Shown: positions 1 through 8,643 of the stretch, one piece after another
How the letters are laid out: each line of letters starts with the position of its first letter
Position numbering within the stretch: position 1 is the stretch's first letter
From: JAHEKD01 sp965215945
Lineage (GTDB): Bacteria; Pseudomonadota; Gammaproteobacteria; Arenicellales; JAHEKD01
Length of the DNA stretch: 64,000 bases
Direction: 5' to 3'
Assembly: GCA_965215945.1 (NCBI GenBank)
Contig: CBDCFC010000028.1
Location: forward strand, 1 to 64,000
Program-made: the position numbers and the translations under genes
The notes under the pieces: model-generated
Databases searched by the model: none
The model's input: only the letters and a program-made list of their open reading frames with translations
What the model was told of the DNA's origin: nothing

Positions 1-357
1 AATCGACAACGTTTACAGCGTCCTGCATGATCTCGCCAAATAACACATTTGGATACAAACGATAGTTCGGAATAATAACGGTATAACCATCTTCGGTTAA
101 TGTCTGGGCGACAAATCGATATTGTTCCTTTGGTAAAGTTTCACATGCACCCCAGCAGCCACCATAAAAAATACGATGGTTCCTTTGGCGGACCTCTCCG
201 GCTGATAAACATCAAGCCTATTCGCTGAATCTGGCCCATAATGTATATCTGAAGTCAGTGTGTAATCACCAAATTTTGCCAGAGAATTCACTGTATATAA
301 CACCGGCTTGGAACAACCAACCAGTGTAAAAAACAAAGTCAGAAATAGTTTTTTCAT
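1..357 (-). pseudogene. alpha/beta-hydrolase (esterase/lipase-like), 5' part, frameshifted
   Basis: The first ~57 codons read as a signal-bearing protein with a lipobox-like L-V-G-C near residue 15, so probably an exported lipoprotein, followed by the N-terminal beta strands of an esterase (R-L-D-V-Y-Q-P, then T-I-V-F-F). The frame breaks at a run of six A at 166-171. Adding one base restores T-I-V-F-F-Y-G-G-C-W-G, the oxyanion-hole region of esterases, and the frame then stays open to the window edge with strands such as G-Y-T-V-I-I-P-N-Y-R. The rest of the gene, with the catalytic Ser/Asp/His, lies outside the window. Family assignment is by motif; substrate unknown. The break may be a sequencing indel. 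Confidence 0.7.
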
Positions 358-492
358 TAAACTTAAGGGGTTTTATTGATCTGGATGCTACACTAAACTC
401 AAACGCTGCAAAAGGCAGTGTTAGCGAAAATCATCCAGATAGTTTGATTCTTTACAATAGTTTACAGTTCAAGTGTCAACACGATACATAAT

Positions 493-1441
493 CTATTGCC
501 AGTCATGCTTATGGGAACCTTGATACCAAATATATAGACTCGCACTGATGAGAATTGCTAATCCAAACAATGTTGTGGTGCTGGGTATTTCGTTAAAGAG
601 GATGTAGGCTAAAAAGACAGTATAAAAAACATAAGTATATTCAAATGGGGTAACCTGGCTGGCCGGTGCGATCAAGTAAGCCCGGCCATGCAAATAAAAA
701 CCAACACTGGCTATACAACCAATAAAGACTAACAACCAGGCATCTTTCCCATTTAATCCAGACCCATTCACGCAGCAGAAAATCTATGGCTGGATTGACA
801 CCGGTTTTCAATCCCAAAACAATCACTAACATGTAGGTGAAAGCACTCATTGCCGTGATGACAAACATGGAATAAATCGCGATGGTTACGGGTGGATCCC
901 CTTTGGTGACATAGCGAGTGATTACAGAACCCGCCCCATAGGTTAAGGCACAAGCAAAAGCAAAAAAAGTACCGATATTGTAGATTTTGCCTTCTGGCCC
1001 CACGACTAATAAAACACCGATAAAACCGGCCACTACAGCAACCCACAGTCTTAGCCCAACCTTTTCTTTTAATAAACCAATTGAAAGCAAGGTTACAATA
1101 ATTGGCGCCAGAAACGTTACTGCGACCACATCGGCAACAGGCAGCATGGGAAATGCCATGTAGTAAAACGTAAAAGCAAAGAAATAAACAAAACCTTTTA
1201 ATAATAAAACTCCTGGTTGCTTAGCGACTATTACCTGAGGACCATGAGTTATTAATGCATAAATACAAAGCAGAACTGTTGCGATAAGTGAACGCACAAA
1301 AACGATTTGCAGGACACTGTATTGATCGCTGAAAAATTTAATCGTCATGTCCTGAAACGAAAACAAAAACAAGCTCAGCGAAAGGCAGATCATACCTTCT
1401 CTGCTGCGATTAGTTTCAATAGCAACGCTCGCAGTGCTCAT
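493..1441 (-). pseudogene. EamA/DMT-family transporter, frameshifted
   Basis: About ten hydrophobic segments across two reading frames make a normal-length (~300 aa) drug/metabolite transporter of the EamA superfamily, an inner-membrane exporter of unknown substrate. The first frame covers residues 1 to ~230 (F-S-F-Q-D-M-T-I-K-F-F at the first helix). It then switches frame between about 748 and 765. Removing one G from the GGG (minus strand) at 763-765 joins L-L-R-E-W to S-G-L-N-G-K-D-A-W-L-L-V-F-I-G and restores the second EamA repeat with its terminal helices. Either a real pseudogene or a one-base sequencing insertion. It is divergent from the SGNH hydrolase gene. Confidence 0.75.
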
Positions 1442-1654
1442 TCGTGCTCCGTGTGATGTTTTGAAGTCCTTATGAAAACTTCTAGTTATATTAGTGATTG
1501 TGACGGTGAAAGTTTATTGAGGCAAGATATTTTTAAATCAATAACCATTTGTCTAACTAGCCGACATACAGGTCATATTAACAACATTATACTTTTGACT
1601 CGTGATGCCAAATAGATAGACTTGAACCGATTAATATAGAAATACCAAATAAAT

Positions 1655-2296
1655 ATGCCTGTTACAAAAAATATTTTCATTTTCGGCAACAGTATTACCT
1701 ACGGCCAATGGGACGATCAAGGAGGCTGGGCTAATCGAATCCGAATGCATTATGACAAACCAGGTTTGCCTTCACCCGATGATTACATCATTACCTATAA
1801 TCTTGGTATTCCCAGCGATACGACGGAAGGTGTCGCCAGCCGTATCTACAACGAAACTCAATCTCGCTTACATCCGAACCCGAGCGTAAAGGATATCCAA
1901 TTTGTTATTGCCACTGGCGCCAATGATTCAAGATGGTTGTTTAATGAAAAACGCTATGCTGTTTCTATAGATGAATTCAAAAAGAACCTGGACTTAATCA
2001 GTCAGGCCACGCAAAATTTTTCAAATCACATCGCTTTTGTTGGTTTATTACCGTGCATAGAGGAGCAGGTGTTGATTGCGGCAGAGAAACATAGCTGGGT
2101 TGAGCATTACGATAATAAATCATTAAAGCAATACAACGATATTATCAAGCAACATGCTCTGAATAATAAGCATCACTTTGTAGATGTGAACACAGTTTTT
2201 ATTAAACGCGGCTATGATGATTTATTCAGTGATGGATTGCATCCGAACAGTAAGGGACATGAGTTGATCGCAGAGGCAGTATTATCGACTCTTTGA
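1655..2296 (+). CDS. SGNH/GDSL-family hydrolase
   Basis: A 213-residue single-domain esterase of the SGNH fold. Block I reads G-N-S-I-T with the predicted nucleophile Ser13; the usual Asp of GDS is Asn12 here. Block II Gly is in N-L-G-I-P-S (49-54), block III is G-A-N-D (88-91, Asn90), and block V is D-G-L-H-P (Asp193, His196). There is no signal peptide, so it is probably cytoplasmic. It resembles small lysophospholipase/acyl-esterase proteins, but the substrate cannot be read from sequence. It is a lone gene divergent from the broken DMT transporter and followed by an intergenic repeat. Confidence 0.85.
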   Translation: MPVTKNIFIFGNSITYGQWDDQGGWANRIRMHYDKPGLPSPDDYIITYNLGIPSDTTEGVASRIYNETQSRLHPNPSVKDIQFVIATGANDSRWLFNEKRYAVSIDEFKKNLDLISQATQNFSNHIAFVGLLPCIEEQVLIAAEKHSWVEHYDNKSLKQYNDIIKQHALNNKHHFVDVNTVFIKRGYDDLFSDGLHPNSKGHELIAEAVLSTL

Positions 2297-2344
2297 TACT
2301 GCCAGTATTACACCTAGCTAGCCCTTCATACATTTCATTTAGCA

Positions 2345-2440
2345 TCATTCTGGAAAGCACGAAGTGCTTGTCCAGAATCCCCATATGAAAGCAAGGGGTT
2401 ACTCAAAGAGACCCTGGATCGGAGTCCAGGGTGACGGACT
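2345..2440. repeat. Intergenic dispersed repeat with two hairpins
   Basis: Two inverted repeats lie in the gap between convergent genes. The first (2348-2377) has outer arms TTCTGGA/TCCAGAA and an inner AAGCAC/GTGCTT. The second (2411-2432) has arms ACCCTGGA/TCCAGGGT. No T-tract follows either one, so they look like a REP-like mobile intergenic repeat, not a simple terminator, though they could act as a bidirectional terminator here. Confidence 0.55.
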
Positions 2441-2466
2441 CAATATCCTGGATGACAAATGTGGAT

Positions 2467-2850
2467 TTACTTTCTAGGCAAATCATCGTCAATTTCCAAC
2501 CACGACAAGTGTTCATCATAATGAAAATGACACTCAGGTTTTATAGCTTCCGGGTTTTCGAGGCTGACAACATAAAAATGAATCTCTTTAGGATATTTAT
2601 CTGCATCAAATGCCATCGGCGTACCACAGTTTGTGCAAAAATGCCTTCTAACCCCTGGTGAGGATTCGTATATACCCGGCTCAAGACCTGTATATTGATA
2701 CGCTTTGCGTGGCACACCAATAAATGCTGTTACAGGTGATGCCGTGTTTCTTCGGCAACTTTCGCAGTGACAATAACCACACCATAGCTCGTCACCCTGA
2801 TATTCAAATGTGGTTTGCCCGCATAAGCATCGACCTTTTCTGACACTCAT
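2467..2850 (-). CDS. GFA/CENP-V domain zinc protein
   Basis: A 127-residue protein made up entirely of a GFA domain (glutathione-dependent formaldehyde-activating enzyme family). The zinc-binding cysteines are visible: Cys8 and Cys10 in C-L-C-G, the cluster Cys24/Cys27/Cys29/Cys32, and Cys72/Cys75 in F-C-T-N-C-G. Family members bind zinc and sometimes glutathione adducts, but most have no proven reaction, and formaldehyde activation should not be assumed. It ends at 2467 beside an intergenic repeat. Its start lies only 10 bases downstream of the aminotransferase stop, so the two may be cotranscribed. Confidence 0.85.
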   Translation of the reverse strand: MSVRKGRCLCGQTTFEYQGDELWCGYCHCESCRRNTASPVTAFIGVPRKAYQYTGLEPGIYESSPGVRRHFCTNCGTPMAFDADKYPKEIHFYVVSLENPEAIKPECHFHYDEHLSWLEIDDDLPRK

Positions 2851-2860
2851 GAAGAACTGA

Positions 2861-4141
2861 TCAGGCTTTTTCTAAAAGCATATCAACTGTCACCGTTTCA
2901 AGACAAACACAAAGTACTTCTGTGGCCTGAGTGACCTCGTCCACGGTTGGAAACGATGGTGCTATACGGATATTTTTATCATCCGGGTCATTACCGTAAG
3001 GAAATGTTGCCCCTGCTGGCGTTAATTTCACTCCCAATTCACTAGCCATGGATATAACCTTTTGCGCCGCACCTAGCATAACATTGAGATCGATAAAATA
3101 GCCGCCTTGTGGTTTCGACCACTGTGCTATATCTTTACCTGCGAGTTTGGAGTCCAATATTCGCTGCACCGCATCAAACCTCGCTGCTAACACTGCGGCG
3201 TGCTTATCCATGTGCTCAGCCAAGCCTTGCATGTCTTTGAGAAAATTAATGTGGCGCAACTGATTCAACTTATCCGGCCCAATGGTTTGAAACGCCAGAT
3301 GCTTGCGAAAAAAAGCCATATTATTCTCGCTTCCAGCCATCATCGCTACGCCCGAACCGGGAAACGTCAGTTTCGAGGTCGAAGCAAACAGATAAGGTCG
3401 ATCCGCAAAGCCTGAATGTTTACAGACATTTAAAATACTTTTAACTTGGACAATGCCGTGACCGAGATGATGAACGTTGTAAGCATTATCCCAAAAGATT
3501 CTAAAATCCTCAGCCGCTGTCGGCATATGGGCTAGACGATTAACAACCTCATCACTATAACAAATTCCAGTCGGGTTGCTGTATTTTGGCACACACCAAA
3601 TCCCTTTTATGTTTGCATCGTCTTTCACCAACGCTTCAACTCGGTCCATGTCCGGACCGTCATCGGTCATTGCAACCGGAATCATTTTCACGCCTAGGTG
3701 TTCACAGATTGCAAAATGTCGATCATAGCCCGGTACCGGGCATAGGAAATTAACCTCCCCTTGCTTAACCCAGGGGCCATCAGCCGTCGTGCCGTGTAAC
3801 ATCGCAATTGACATGGCATCGTGCATCATATTAAGGCTGGCATTACCGCCAATAATGATTTCAGTGTCAGTAACACCCATATATTCAGCAAAAAATCGTT
3901 TGGCTTCGCTCAGGCCATCCAAGCCACCATAATTGCGACAGTCAACATTCCCTTCTGCCATATAATTATTCTTGTTTACACATTCCAACATTGGCAAAGA
4001 CAGATCAAGCTGCTCACTGCTTGGCTTACCACGAGTCATATCCAAGGACAAACCATTGGCCCGTATGGTGTCAACTTGGTCTCTGAGCTGTGTTTTTCGG
4101 CTCAATAGTTCGGTTTTTGTCAAAGATTGGTAGTCCGCCAT
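2861..4141 (-). CDS. Class I/II PLP aminotransferase (aspartate aminotransferase-like, PF12897 type)
   Basis: A 426-residue cytosolic fold-type I aminotransferase of the compact group that includes corynebacterial aspartate aminotransferases. The PLP Schiff-base lysine is Lys257 in S-T-S-K-L-T-F-P-G-S-G; the cofactor-ring Asp and phenol-binding Tyr are Asp218 and Tyr221 (W-D-N-A-Y); Y-G-G-L-D-G (71-76) and the K-Y-S-N-P-T-G block (186-192) are typical. The expected reaction is amino-group transfer between an amino acid, probably aspartate, and 2-oxoglutarate; substrate preference is inferred. Probable short operon with the GFA gene. A 126-base divergent gap separates it from the nitrilase gene. 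Confidence 0.88.
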   Translation of the reverse strand: MADYQSLTKTELLSRKTQLRDQVDTIRANGLSLDMTRGKPSSEQLDLSLPMLECVNKNNYMAEGNVDCRNYGGLDGLSEAKRFFAEYMGVTDTEIIIGGNASLNMMHDAMSIAMLHGTTADGPWVKQGEVNFLCPVPGYDRHFAICEHLGVKMIPVAMTDDGPDMDRVEALVKDDANIKGIWCVPKYSNPTGICYSDEVVNRLAHMPTAAEDFRIFWDNAYNVHHLGHGIVQVKSILNVCKHSGFADRPYLFASTSKLTFPGSGVAMMAGSENNMAFFRKHLAFQTIGPDKLNQLRHINFLKDMQGLAEHMDKHAAVLAARFDAVQRILDSKLAGKDIAQWSKPQGGYFIDLNVMLGAAQKVISMASELGVKLTPAGATFPYGNDPDDKNIRIAPSFPTVDEVTQATEVLCVCLETVTVDMLLEKA

Positions 4142-4276
4142 CAGTTAACCTTGATAAATTAGTTTGCCTAGAAATTTAACATAAAGACGACCAAGATTTA
4201 GTCTAAATTTGTGCAATCAATGACTTTAAACCTGAGCATCTGTATGATCAGCCTGTTAGCAATATGATTGAATCAG

Positions 4277-5074
4277 ATGGCAAAATTAAACCTCGCGGTT
4301 TTCCAAAGCGATAACTGTTTAGCAGATAAGACTGCACAACTTGAAAAGCTTACACACGTTGCACAACAAGCCGCCACTAATCAGAGCCGATTATTGCTGT
4401 GCCCTGAATCTTTCATGACCGGGTACTATGTTAAAGATCAACTGGCCGAATTAGCCGAATCGGCAGATGGTCAATTTATTTCACAGGCCTGTTACATTGC
4501 TAAAACGAATAACATTGCATTGGTATTTGGCTATGCAGAAAGATCAGTCGATGGACTTTACAACTCGGCTATCGTTATTAATCACTCTGGTCAGGTAATC
4601 AGCAATTTTCGAAAACTGCATCTACCCGGTGAGTTTGAAAAATCCAACTATAAGCCTGGCAGCGACTTTGTGGAATTCAACATTGAAGGAATCAAAGCCA
4701 GCATCTTGATCTGTTATGACAGCGAATATCCTGAAGCGGTTCGCAAACTGGCCCTCGCCGGAACTGAATTGTTGCTGGTCCCGACTGCGCTAAGTAAAGT
4801 TTATGCCGTAGTGGCACAGAAAGTTATTCCTGCACGGGCTTTTGAAAACGGAATATATATCGCTTATGCCGATTGCTGTGGCAGTGAAAATGGTTGGGAG
4901 TTTGCCGGCCTAAGTTGTATTGTTGACCCCTTTGGAAACGACCTAGCAAAGGCCGGCGAAACTGAAGAAATTATATACGCCCAGATTGACACCGATAACA
5001 TCAAAACCGCCCAATCAACACTTCCCTATCTTCAGGAATTAAGACCTGAACTTTATTTGGCCAAGGGATTGTGA
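4277..5074 (+). CDS. Carbon-nitrogen hydrolase (nitrilase superfamily amidase)
   Basis: A 265-residue nitrilase-superfamily enzyme with a complete catalytic triad: Glu44 (C-P-E-S-F), Lys113 (F-R-K-L-H-L) and Cys146 (I-L-I-C-Y-D-S-E-Y-P). It should hydrolyse a C-N bond of an amide or carbamoyl compound through a thioester intermediate. The K-L-H-L-P-G-E-F region fits the amidase branch, not true nitrilases. I chose the ATG at 4277 (M-A-K-L-N-L-A-V-F-Q); an in-frame TTG at 4268 would add three residues. The stop overlaps the GTG of the TauE/SafE permease gene by four bases, so the pair is translationally coupled. The permease may move the product or substrate; this is inference. Confidence 0.87.
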   Translation: MAKLNLAVFQSDNCLADKTAQLEKLTHVAQQAATNQSRLLLCPESFMTGYYVKDQLAELAESADGQFISQACYIAKTNNIALVFGYAERSVDGLYNSAIVINHSGQVISNFRKLHLPGEFEKSNYKPGSDFVEFNIEGIKASILICYDSEYPEAVRKLALAGTELLLVPTALSKVYAVVAQKVIPARAFENGIYIAYADCCGSENGWEFAGLSCIVDPFGNDLAKAGETEEIIYAQIDTDNIKTAQSTLPYLQELRPELYLAKGL

Positions 5075-5823
5075 TTGAAGGGCTCTCAGGTTTGCCCTTG
5101 GATTCGGCTTTAATCTGGGCACTAGTGGTTACGTTTTTAACCGGTGTGGTCAGGGGGTTCGCCGGGTTTGGTGCCGCTATGGTTTTCATCCCTCCCGTCA
5201 GCTTGCTTTACGAACCGAAGTTCGCCGTCGCCACACTGTTTATTATTGATGTAATTACACCATTGCCGATGATTCCAAAGGCGCTAAAAGAATTCGAATT
5301 TGCCGAGGTGCTACCGATCAGTATCGGCGCGACTTTGACAGTTCCTCTAGGCATTCTTATTCTGAAAAACAGTGATCCGACAGCATTAAGATATGTCATA
5401 TCGATTTCAATTTTATTATTAATTCTAATGCTCGCTTCAGGCTGGTGCTATGGCGGCAAGGTCACCCGGCCAGGCTTATTTGGCCTGGGCACAGTTTCAG
5501 GTCTGGCCGGTGGCATAGCCAGCCTTTATGGTCCGCCTTTAATCTTATTCTGGATGAGCAGACGATCTAAAGTGGCCACCATTCGCGCTAATATTATTAT
5601 CTATTTTGCTTATATCATTATGATTACTGGCATCGGCTTATGGCTTGGCGGGCTATTGACTCTACAGGTAATTAAAACAGCCTTGATACTGATACCGCTG
5701 TATGCATTTGCGATCTGGATTGGTGTAAATTTATTCAGATTTTCATCAGAGGACTTTTTTCGAAAAGTAGCCTATTTGTTGATTACCATAGTGGCTATCT
5801 CCAGTTTGCCTGTTTGGCAATAA
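5071..5823 (+). CDS. TauE/SafE-family membrane permease
   Basis: A 250-residue polytopic inner-membrane protein with about eight hydrophobic segments in two similar halves, as in the TauE/SafE family of sulfite, sulfoacetate or organic-anion exporters. The N-terminal signature G-V-V-R-G-F-A-G-F-G-A-A is intact and its counterpart in the second half is G-L-A-G-G-I-A-S-L-Y-G-P-P. The GTG start overlaps the end of the nitrilase gene (GTGA). Substrate unknown; the coupling suggests an organic anion tied to the amidase reaction. The gene is followed by an intergenic repeat and the IS element. Confidence 0.85.
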   Translation: MIEGLSGLPLDSALIWALVVTFLTGVVRGFAGFGAAMVFIPPVSLLYEPKFAVATLFIIDVITPLPMIPKALKEFEFAEVLPISIGATLTVPLGILILKNSDPTALRYVISISILLLILMLASGWCYGGKVTRPGLFGLGTVSGLAGGIASLYGPPLILFWMSRRSKVATIRANIIIYFAYIIMITGIGLWLGGLLTLQVIKTALILIPLYAFAIWIGVNLFRFSSEDFFRKVAYLLITIVAISSLPVWQ

Positions 5824-5886
5824 ACCTTTACTACTAAAACTCGTAATACATTTACTTACCGTGTTTTTATAGGCAGATTATGGATG

Positions 5887-5938
5887 TTGTCATTGCGAGC
5901 ACCCATTCGGGTATAGATTCCCCCGGCTAAAGCCGGGG
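5887..5938. repeat. Hairpin-rich intergenic repeat abutting the IS
   Basis: This short stretch contains GTCATTGCGAGC (5889-5900), also found at 31020-31031, a CCC-ATTC-GGG hairpin, and a CCCCGGCT/AGCCGGGG hairpin. It ends a few bases before the left end of the insertion sequence. The motif CCCATTCGGG recurs just right of the IS (from 7348), so the element may have inserted into repeat DNA. The repeat has no coding potential. Confidence 0.5.
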
Positions 5939-6034
5939 TTGTTACCGTAACAAATGGAATGGACACTGCCTCAATAACATTCGGCATCTAAAGTGCCATA
6001 ATTGAAATTTCAATTAACAAAAGAGGCAGTATCC

Positions 6035-7069
6035 ATGAACAAGATTAGCGTATTAGGCATTGATTTGGCAAAAAATAGTTTCCAACTGCATGGGATAGAC
6101 GATCACGGTGAAGTCGTTTTACAAAAGAAAGTAAACCGTACACAGCTGCTTGCATTGTTGGCCAACCTATCACCGTGTTTGATTGGGATTGAAGCCGGTG
6201 GTGCCATGCATTACTGGGCCCGTCAATTTGCTAAACTTGGGCATACCGTACGGGCCATGGCCCCACAGTTTGTGGCCCCGTATATCAAATCAAATAAAAA
6301 TGATCAAAATGATGCCCAAGGGATCTGCGAAGCGGTACAACGACCCAGCATGCGTTTTGCACCGGTCAAATCTATAGATCAGCAAACGATACTGCATTTA
6401 CACCACTCACGACGATTGCTGATGTCCCAACGCATTGCGCTGAGCAACCATATTCGGGGGACATTAAGCGAATTTGGCATCGTAATCCCCCAGGGCAACC
6501 ACCATATTGGTCATCGTATGGCGGATATATTGGCGGATGCGTCAAATGAGCTGAATCCGGCTATGCGCACCTTACTGTCAAACTTATACGAACACTATGT
6601 CATGTATCAACAAAAGATTGATGAAATTGAACAGTCGATAACGCGATGGCACCAACACTGTGAGAAGAGCCAATTATTAACCCGCATACCTGGGATTGGT
6701 ATATTAACGGCAACGGCGTTGGTCGGCACGATCGGTGATGGCCGTGCATTTAACAATGGCCGTCAATTAGCGGCCTATTTGGGATTAGTGCCTCGACAGG
6801 CATCCAGTGGGGGTAAGCAGCGATTGTTGGGCATATCCAAACGAGGGGATGGCTATGTGCGAATGTTATTGGTCCATGGTGCACGCTCAGTGATCTGCAG
6901 TGTGAAACGCCGCCAACGGGCTGGAATGGAAAACAAATCACCATGGCTCACGGCATTAATGAATCGGACTCATGTCAACAAGGCATGTGTGGCCCAGGCG
7001 AATAAAACCGCACGGATTGCATGGCGTGTAGTAACGTCAGGTCAAGCCTATCAAGCAATAGCTCGATAA
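6035..7069 (+). CDS. IS110/IS1111-family DEDD transposase (RNA-guided recombinase family)
   Basis: A 344-residue transposase with an N-terminal RuvC-like DEDD domain (Asp10 in G-I-D-L-A-K, Glu53 in G-I-E-A-G-G, Asp90 and Asp93 in K-N-D-Q-N-D) and a C-terminal transposase_20 domain. The latter carries the HhH-like R-I-P-G-I-G-I-L-T-A and the serine block R-Q-A-S-S-G-G-K-Q-R, whose Ser is the recombinase nucleophile in the family. I chose the ATG at 6035, preceded by AGAGG; a TTG at 6002 is in frame but lacks this site. Family members use a bridge/seek RNA to choose targets. No frameshift is present, unlike several neighbouring genes. Confidence 0.93.
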   Translation: MNKISVLGIDLAKNSFQLHGIDDHGEVVLQKKVNRTQLLALLANLSPCLIGIEAGGAMHYWARQFAKLGHTVRAMAPQFVAPYIKSNKNDQNDAQGICEAVQRPSMRFAPVKSIDQQTILHLHHSRRLLMSQRIALSNHIRGTLSEFGIVIPQGNHHIGHRMADILADASNELNPAMRTLLSNLYEHYVMYQQKIDEIEQSITRWHQHCEKSQLLTRIPGIGILTATALVGTIGDGRAFNNGRQLAAYLGLVPRQASSGGKQRLLGISKRGDGYVRMLLVHGARSVICSVKRRQRAGMENKSPWLTALMNRTHVNKACVAQANKTARIAWRVVTSGQAYQAIAR

Positions 7070-7169
7070 TTTAACAACACAACGATGATCAAGTACTTAA
7101 TAATTAACCCTCAGACAGATTGCGACAAGTGAAATAGATGGTAAAACAGGTCAGACCGCGACAGGGAAA

Positions 7170-7300
7170 CCCCGGCGAAAGGGTTGGAGATGTAAAACTC
7201 CGAGTAACAGATAGGGAACCTGTCGGCGTATTCCATTGGGGCCAGAAGTGTCGAAACACGCCACTTCAATAACAGGCCGGATGTAAGTGTGCAATTGATC
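7170..7300 (+). ncRNA. Putative IS1111 guide RNA (seekRNA/bridge RNA)
   Basis: The non-coding segment after the transposase stop is rich in stems: GGAG/CTCC around 7187-7200, and GAAGTG/CACTTC (7245-7267) nested in GGCC/GGCC. Flanking that nested hairpin are two short segments related to the IS junctions. ATTCCATT (7230-7237) is the reverse complement of AATGGAAT at the left end (5953-5960). ATGTAAG (7281-7287) is identical to the right end (7341-7347). One guide pairing with the top strand and one with the bottom strand, on either side of an internal loop, is the architecture known for IS110 guide RNAs, and IS1111 elements carry theirs 3' of the transposase. The exact RNA ends are inferred. 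Confidence 0.65.
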
Positions 7301-7342
7301 TTCTTTTTATTTAATTTAACGTGGCAAATCGGCAGTGTCCAT

Positions 7343-7614
7343 GTAAGCCCATTCGGGCTGATCCGATCAACATCGTCCCCTTACCAGGCGCGATGTTCAA
7401 CCTATATACACTCATTCATCCACGGGCATCTCTAATTCCTCTATTCTTTCAGTGACCCCGATCTGTTTCAACATGTACGTCAAAACGGGCTATTAAGTGC
7501 ATCACTGATCTGTCAGGTTTGAACAGCACAAGAGATTCCTCGGCCCGTGGTATTCTGTCGCTTACGCGAACGTTATAAAGGAGTGAATACAATGAACGAC
7601 TGCGGCAATTCATA
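7343..7614. other. Gene-free stretch right of the IS
   Basis: I see no convincing gene in these ~270 bases. It holds a CCCATTCGGG hairpin core near 7348, an inverted repeat AACATCG (7369-7375)/CGATGTT (7391-7397), and near 7578 an AAGGAG followed by an ATG that opens only an eight-codon frame. It may be the remnant of an older mobile sequence or of a gene displaced by the IS; I cannot identify it. Confidence 0.4.
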
Positions 7615-8643
7615 TTAACGGCCTTCAAATCCAGTTAACACATTAACAGTATTAATACCAATTTCTTCGACCGCATAACCACCTTCCATGACAAAAAGCG
7701 TCGGCAAATTCAGATCTGCCAGAAGACTGCCATAAGTCATAAAGTCAACAGAGCGAAGTTTGAAATAGCTGATCGGATCATCCTCAAAGGTATCAACGCC
7801 TAAGGAAACGACCAGTGCATCAGGAGAATAGTCACGAATCTTAGTGCATGCATCTGCAAAAGGCTCCAGCCATTGCTCAAAGATCGTGCCGTGATAAAGC
7901 GGATAGTTAATATTAAAGCCTTCACCTTTGCCCTCGCCGGTTTCATCGGCATAACCTAGAAAATGTGGGAATTCCAGCGCCGGATGGGCATGGATAGAAA
8001 TAAACAGCACATCGTCTCTAGCATAAAAAATATCCTGAGTACCATTACCATGATGATAGTCAACATCAAAGATAGCCACTCTTTGCGCGCCTTGATTTAA
8101 TAAATGCTGGGCAGCAAGTCCGGCATTGTTAAAAAAACAATAACCGCCAAACATATCGATAGCTGCATGGTGACCAGGTGGGCGGCATAAAGAGAAGGCT
8201 TTCAATTCACCCTGATTAAGTAGCTCCGCACCAGTCAAGGCCACATTTGCACTCGCTAGTGCAGCTTCATAGGTTCCAGGACTTATGGATGTTTCAGAAG
8301 CTAAACAATAATATCCCAGCAAACCATCTATATCCGTGGGTTTATGCGTTGACATACGCCTTGCCGGCCAGCAGGTTGCGATCGCCTCGCCACTGTAACC
8401 GGCCTGGAGCCATAATCCCCAAGCTTCGGACAAAAACTCAACATAGCCTGGATCGTGCAATTGAGTAATCGGATCAAGACCAAACTCATTTGGCTCTCTT
8501 ATCTCACCAAGTCCTACTGAGTTGATGCGCTCGAGAATAAAATCCATTCTGGATGGCTTTTCAAATGGCGGCACCAGTTCGCCACCGGAAAGCTCAGTTT
8601 TGGAATCCCGAAGCTTATGATCCTCTGAATAAATGGTAATCAT
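7615..8643 (-). CDS. aphA: Acetylpolyamine amidohydrolase (class II HDAC-like deacetylase)
   Basis: A 342-residue zinc deacetylase of the arginase/HDAC fold, collinear with the Mycoplana acetylpolyamine amidohydrolase as I remember it. The charge-relay His158-His159 (P-P-G-H-H), zinc ligands Asp195 and His197 (D-V-D-Y-H-H-G-N-G) and Asp284 (L-G-V-D-T-F), and catalytic Tyr323 (E-G-G-Y) are all present. The start M-I-T-I-Y-S-E-D-H-K and the G-G-E-L-V-P-P-F-E block are typical of the polyamine branch. It should remove acetyl groups from acetylputrescine, acetylcadaverine or acetylspermidine in the cytoplasm. The ATG overlaps the stop of an upstream 57-residue membrane protein by one base (TAATG), so translation is coupled. 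Confidence 0.9.
   Translation of the reverse strand: MITIYSEDHKLRDSKTELSGGELVPPFEKPSRMDFILERINSVGLGEIREPNEFGLDPITQLHDPGYVEFLSEAWGLWLQAGYSGEAIATCWPARRMSTHKPTDIDGLLGYYCLASETSISPGTYEAALASANVALTGAELLNQGELKAFSLCRPPGHHAAIDMFGGYCFFNNAGLAAQHLLNQGAQRVAIFDVDYHHGNGTQDIFYARDDVLFISIHAHPALEFPHFLGYADETGEGKGEGFNINYPLYHGTIFEQWLEPFADACTKIRDYSPDALVVSLGVDTFEDDPISYFKLRSVDFMTYGSLLADLNLPTLFVMEGGYAVEEIGINTVNVLTGFEGR

Larger units (their letters stand above)
5953..7347 (+). mobile_element. IS110-family, IS1111-group insertion sequence
   Basis: A single transposase gene is bounded by a perfect 12-bp inverted repeat, ATGGACACTGCC at 5959-5970 and GGCAGTGTCCAT at 7331-7342. Inverted repeats near the ends, a DEDD transposase and a long non-coding 3' segment are the marks of the IS1111 group within IS110. 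No target duplication is visible, as expected. The exact ends are uncertain by a few bases because inverted repeats in this group sit just inside the termini; I extended the call to include the short junction sequences that recur in the putative guide RNA. The transposase frame and both ends look intact, so the element is probably active or recently active. Confidence 0.85.

Noticed and set aside
2431..2661. 76-codon plus-strand frame
   Set aside because: It is antisense to the GFA zinc protein and begins in an intergenic repeat.
7369..7397. attC or integron site next to the IS
   Set aside because: The inverted repeat lacks the RYYYAAC/GTTRRRY core boxes and no integrase or cassette is present.
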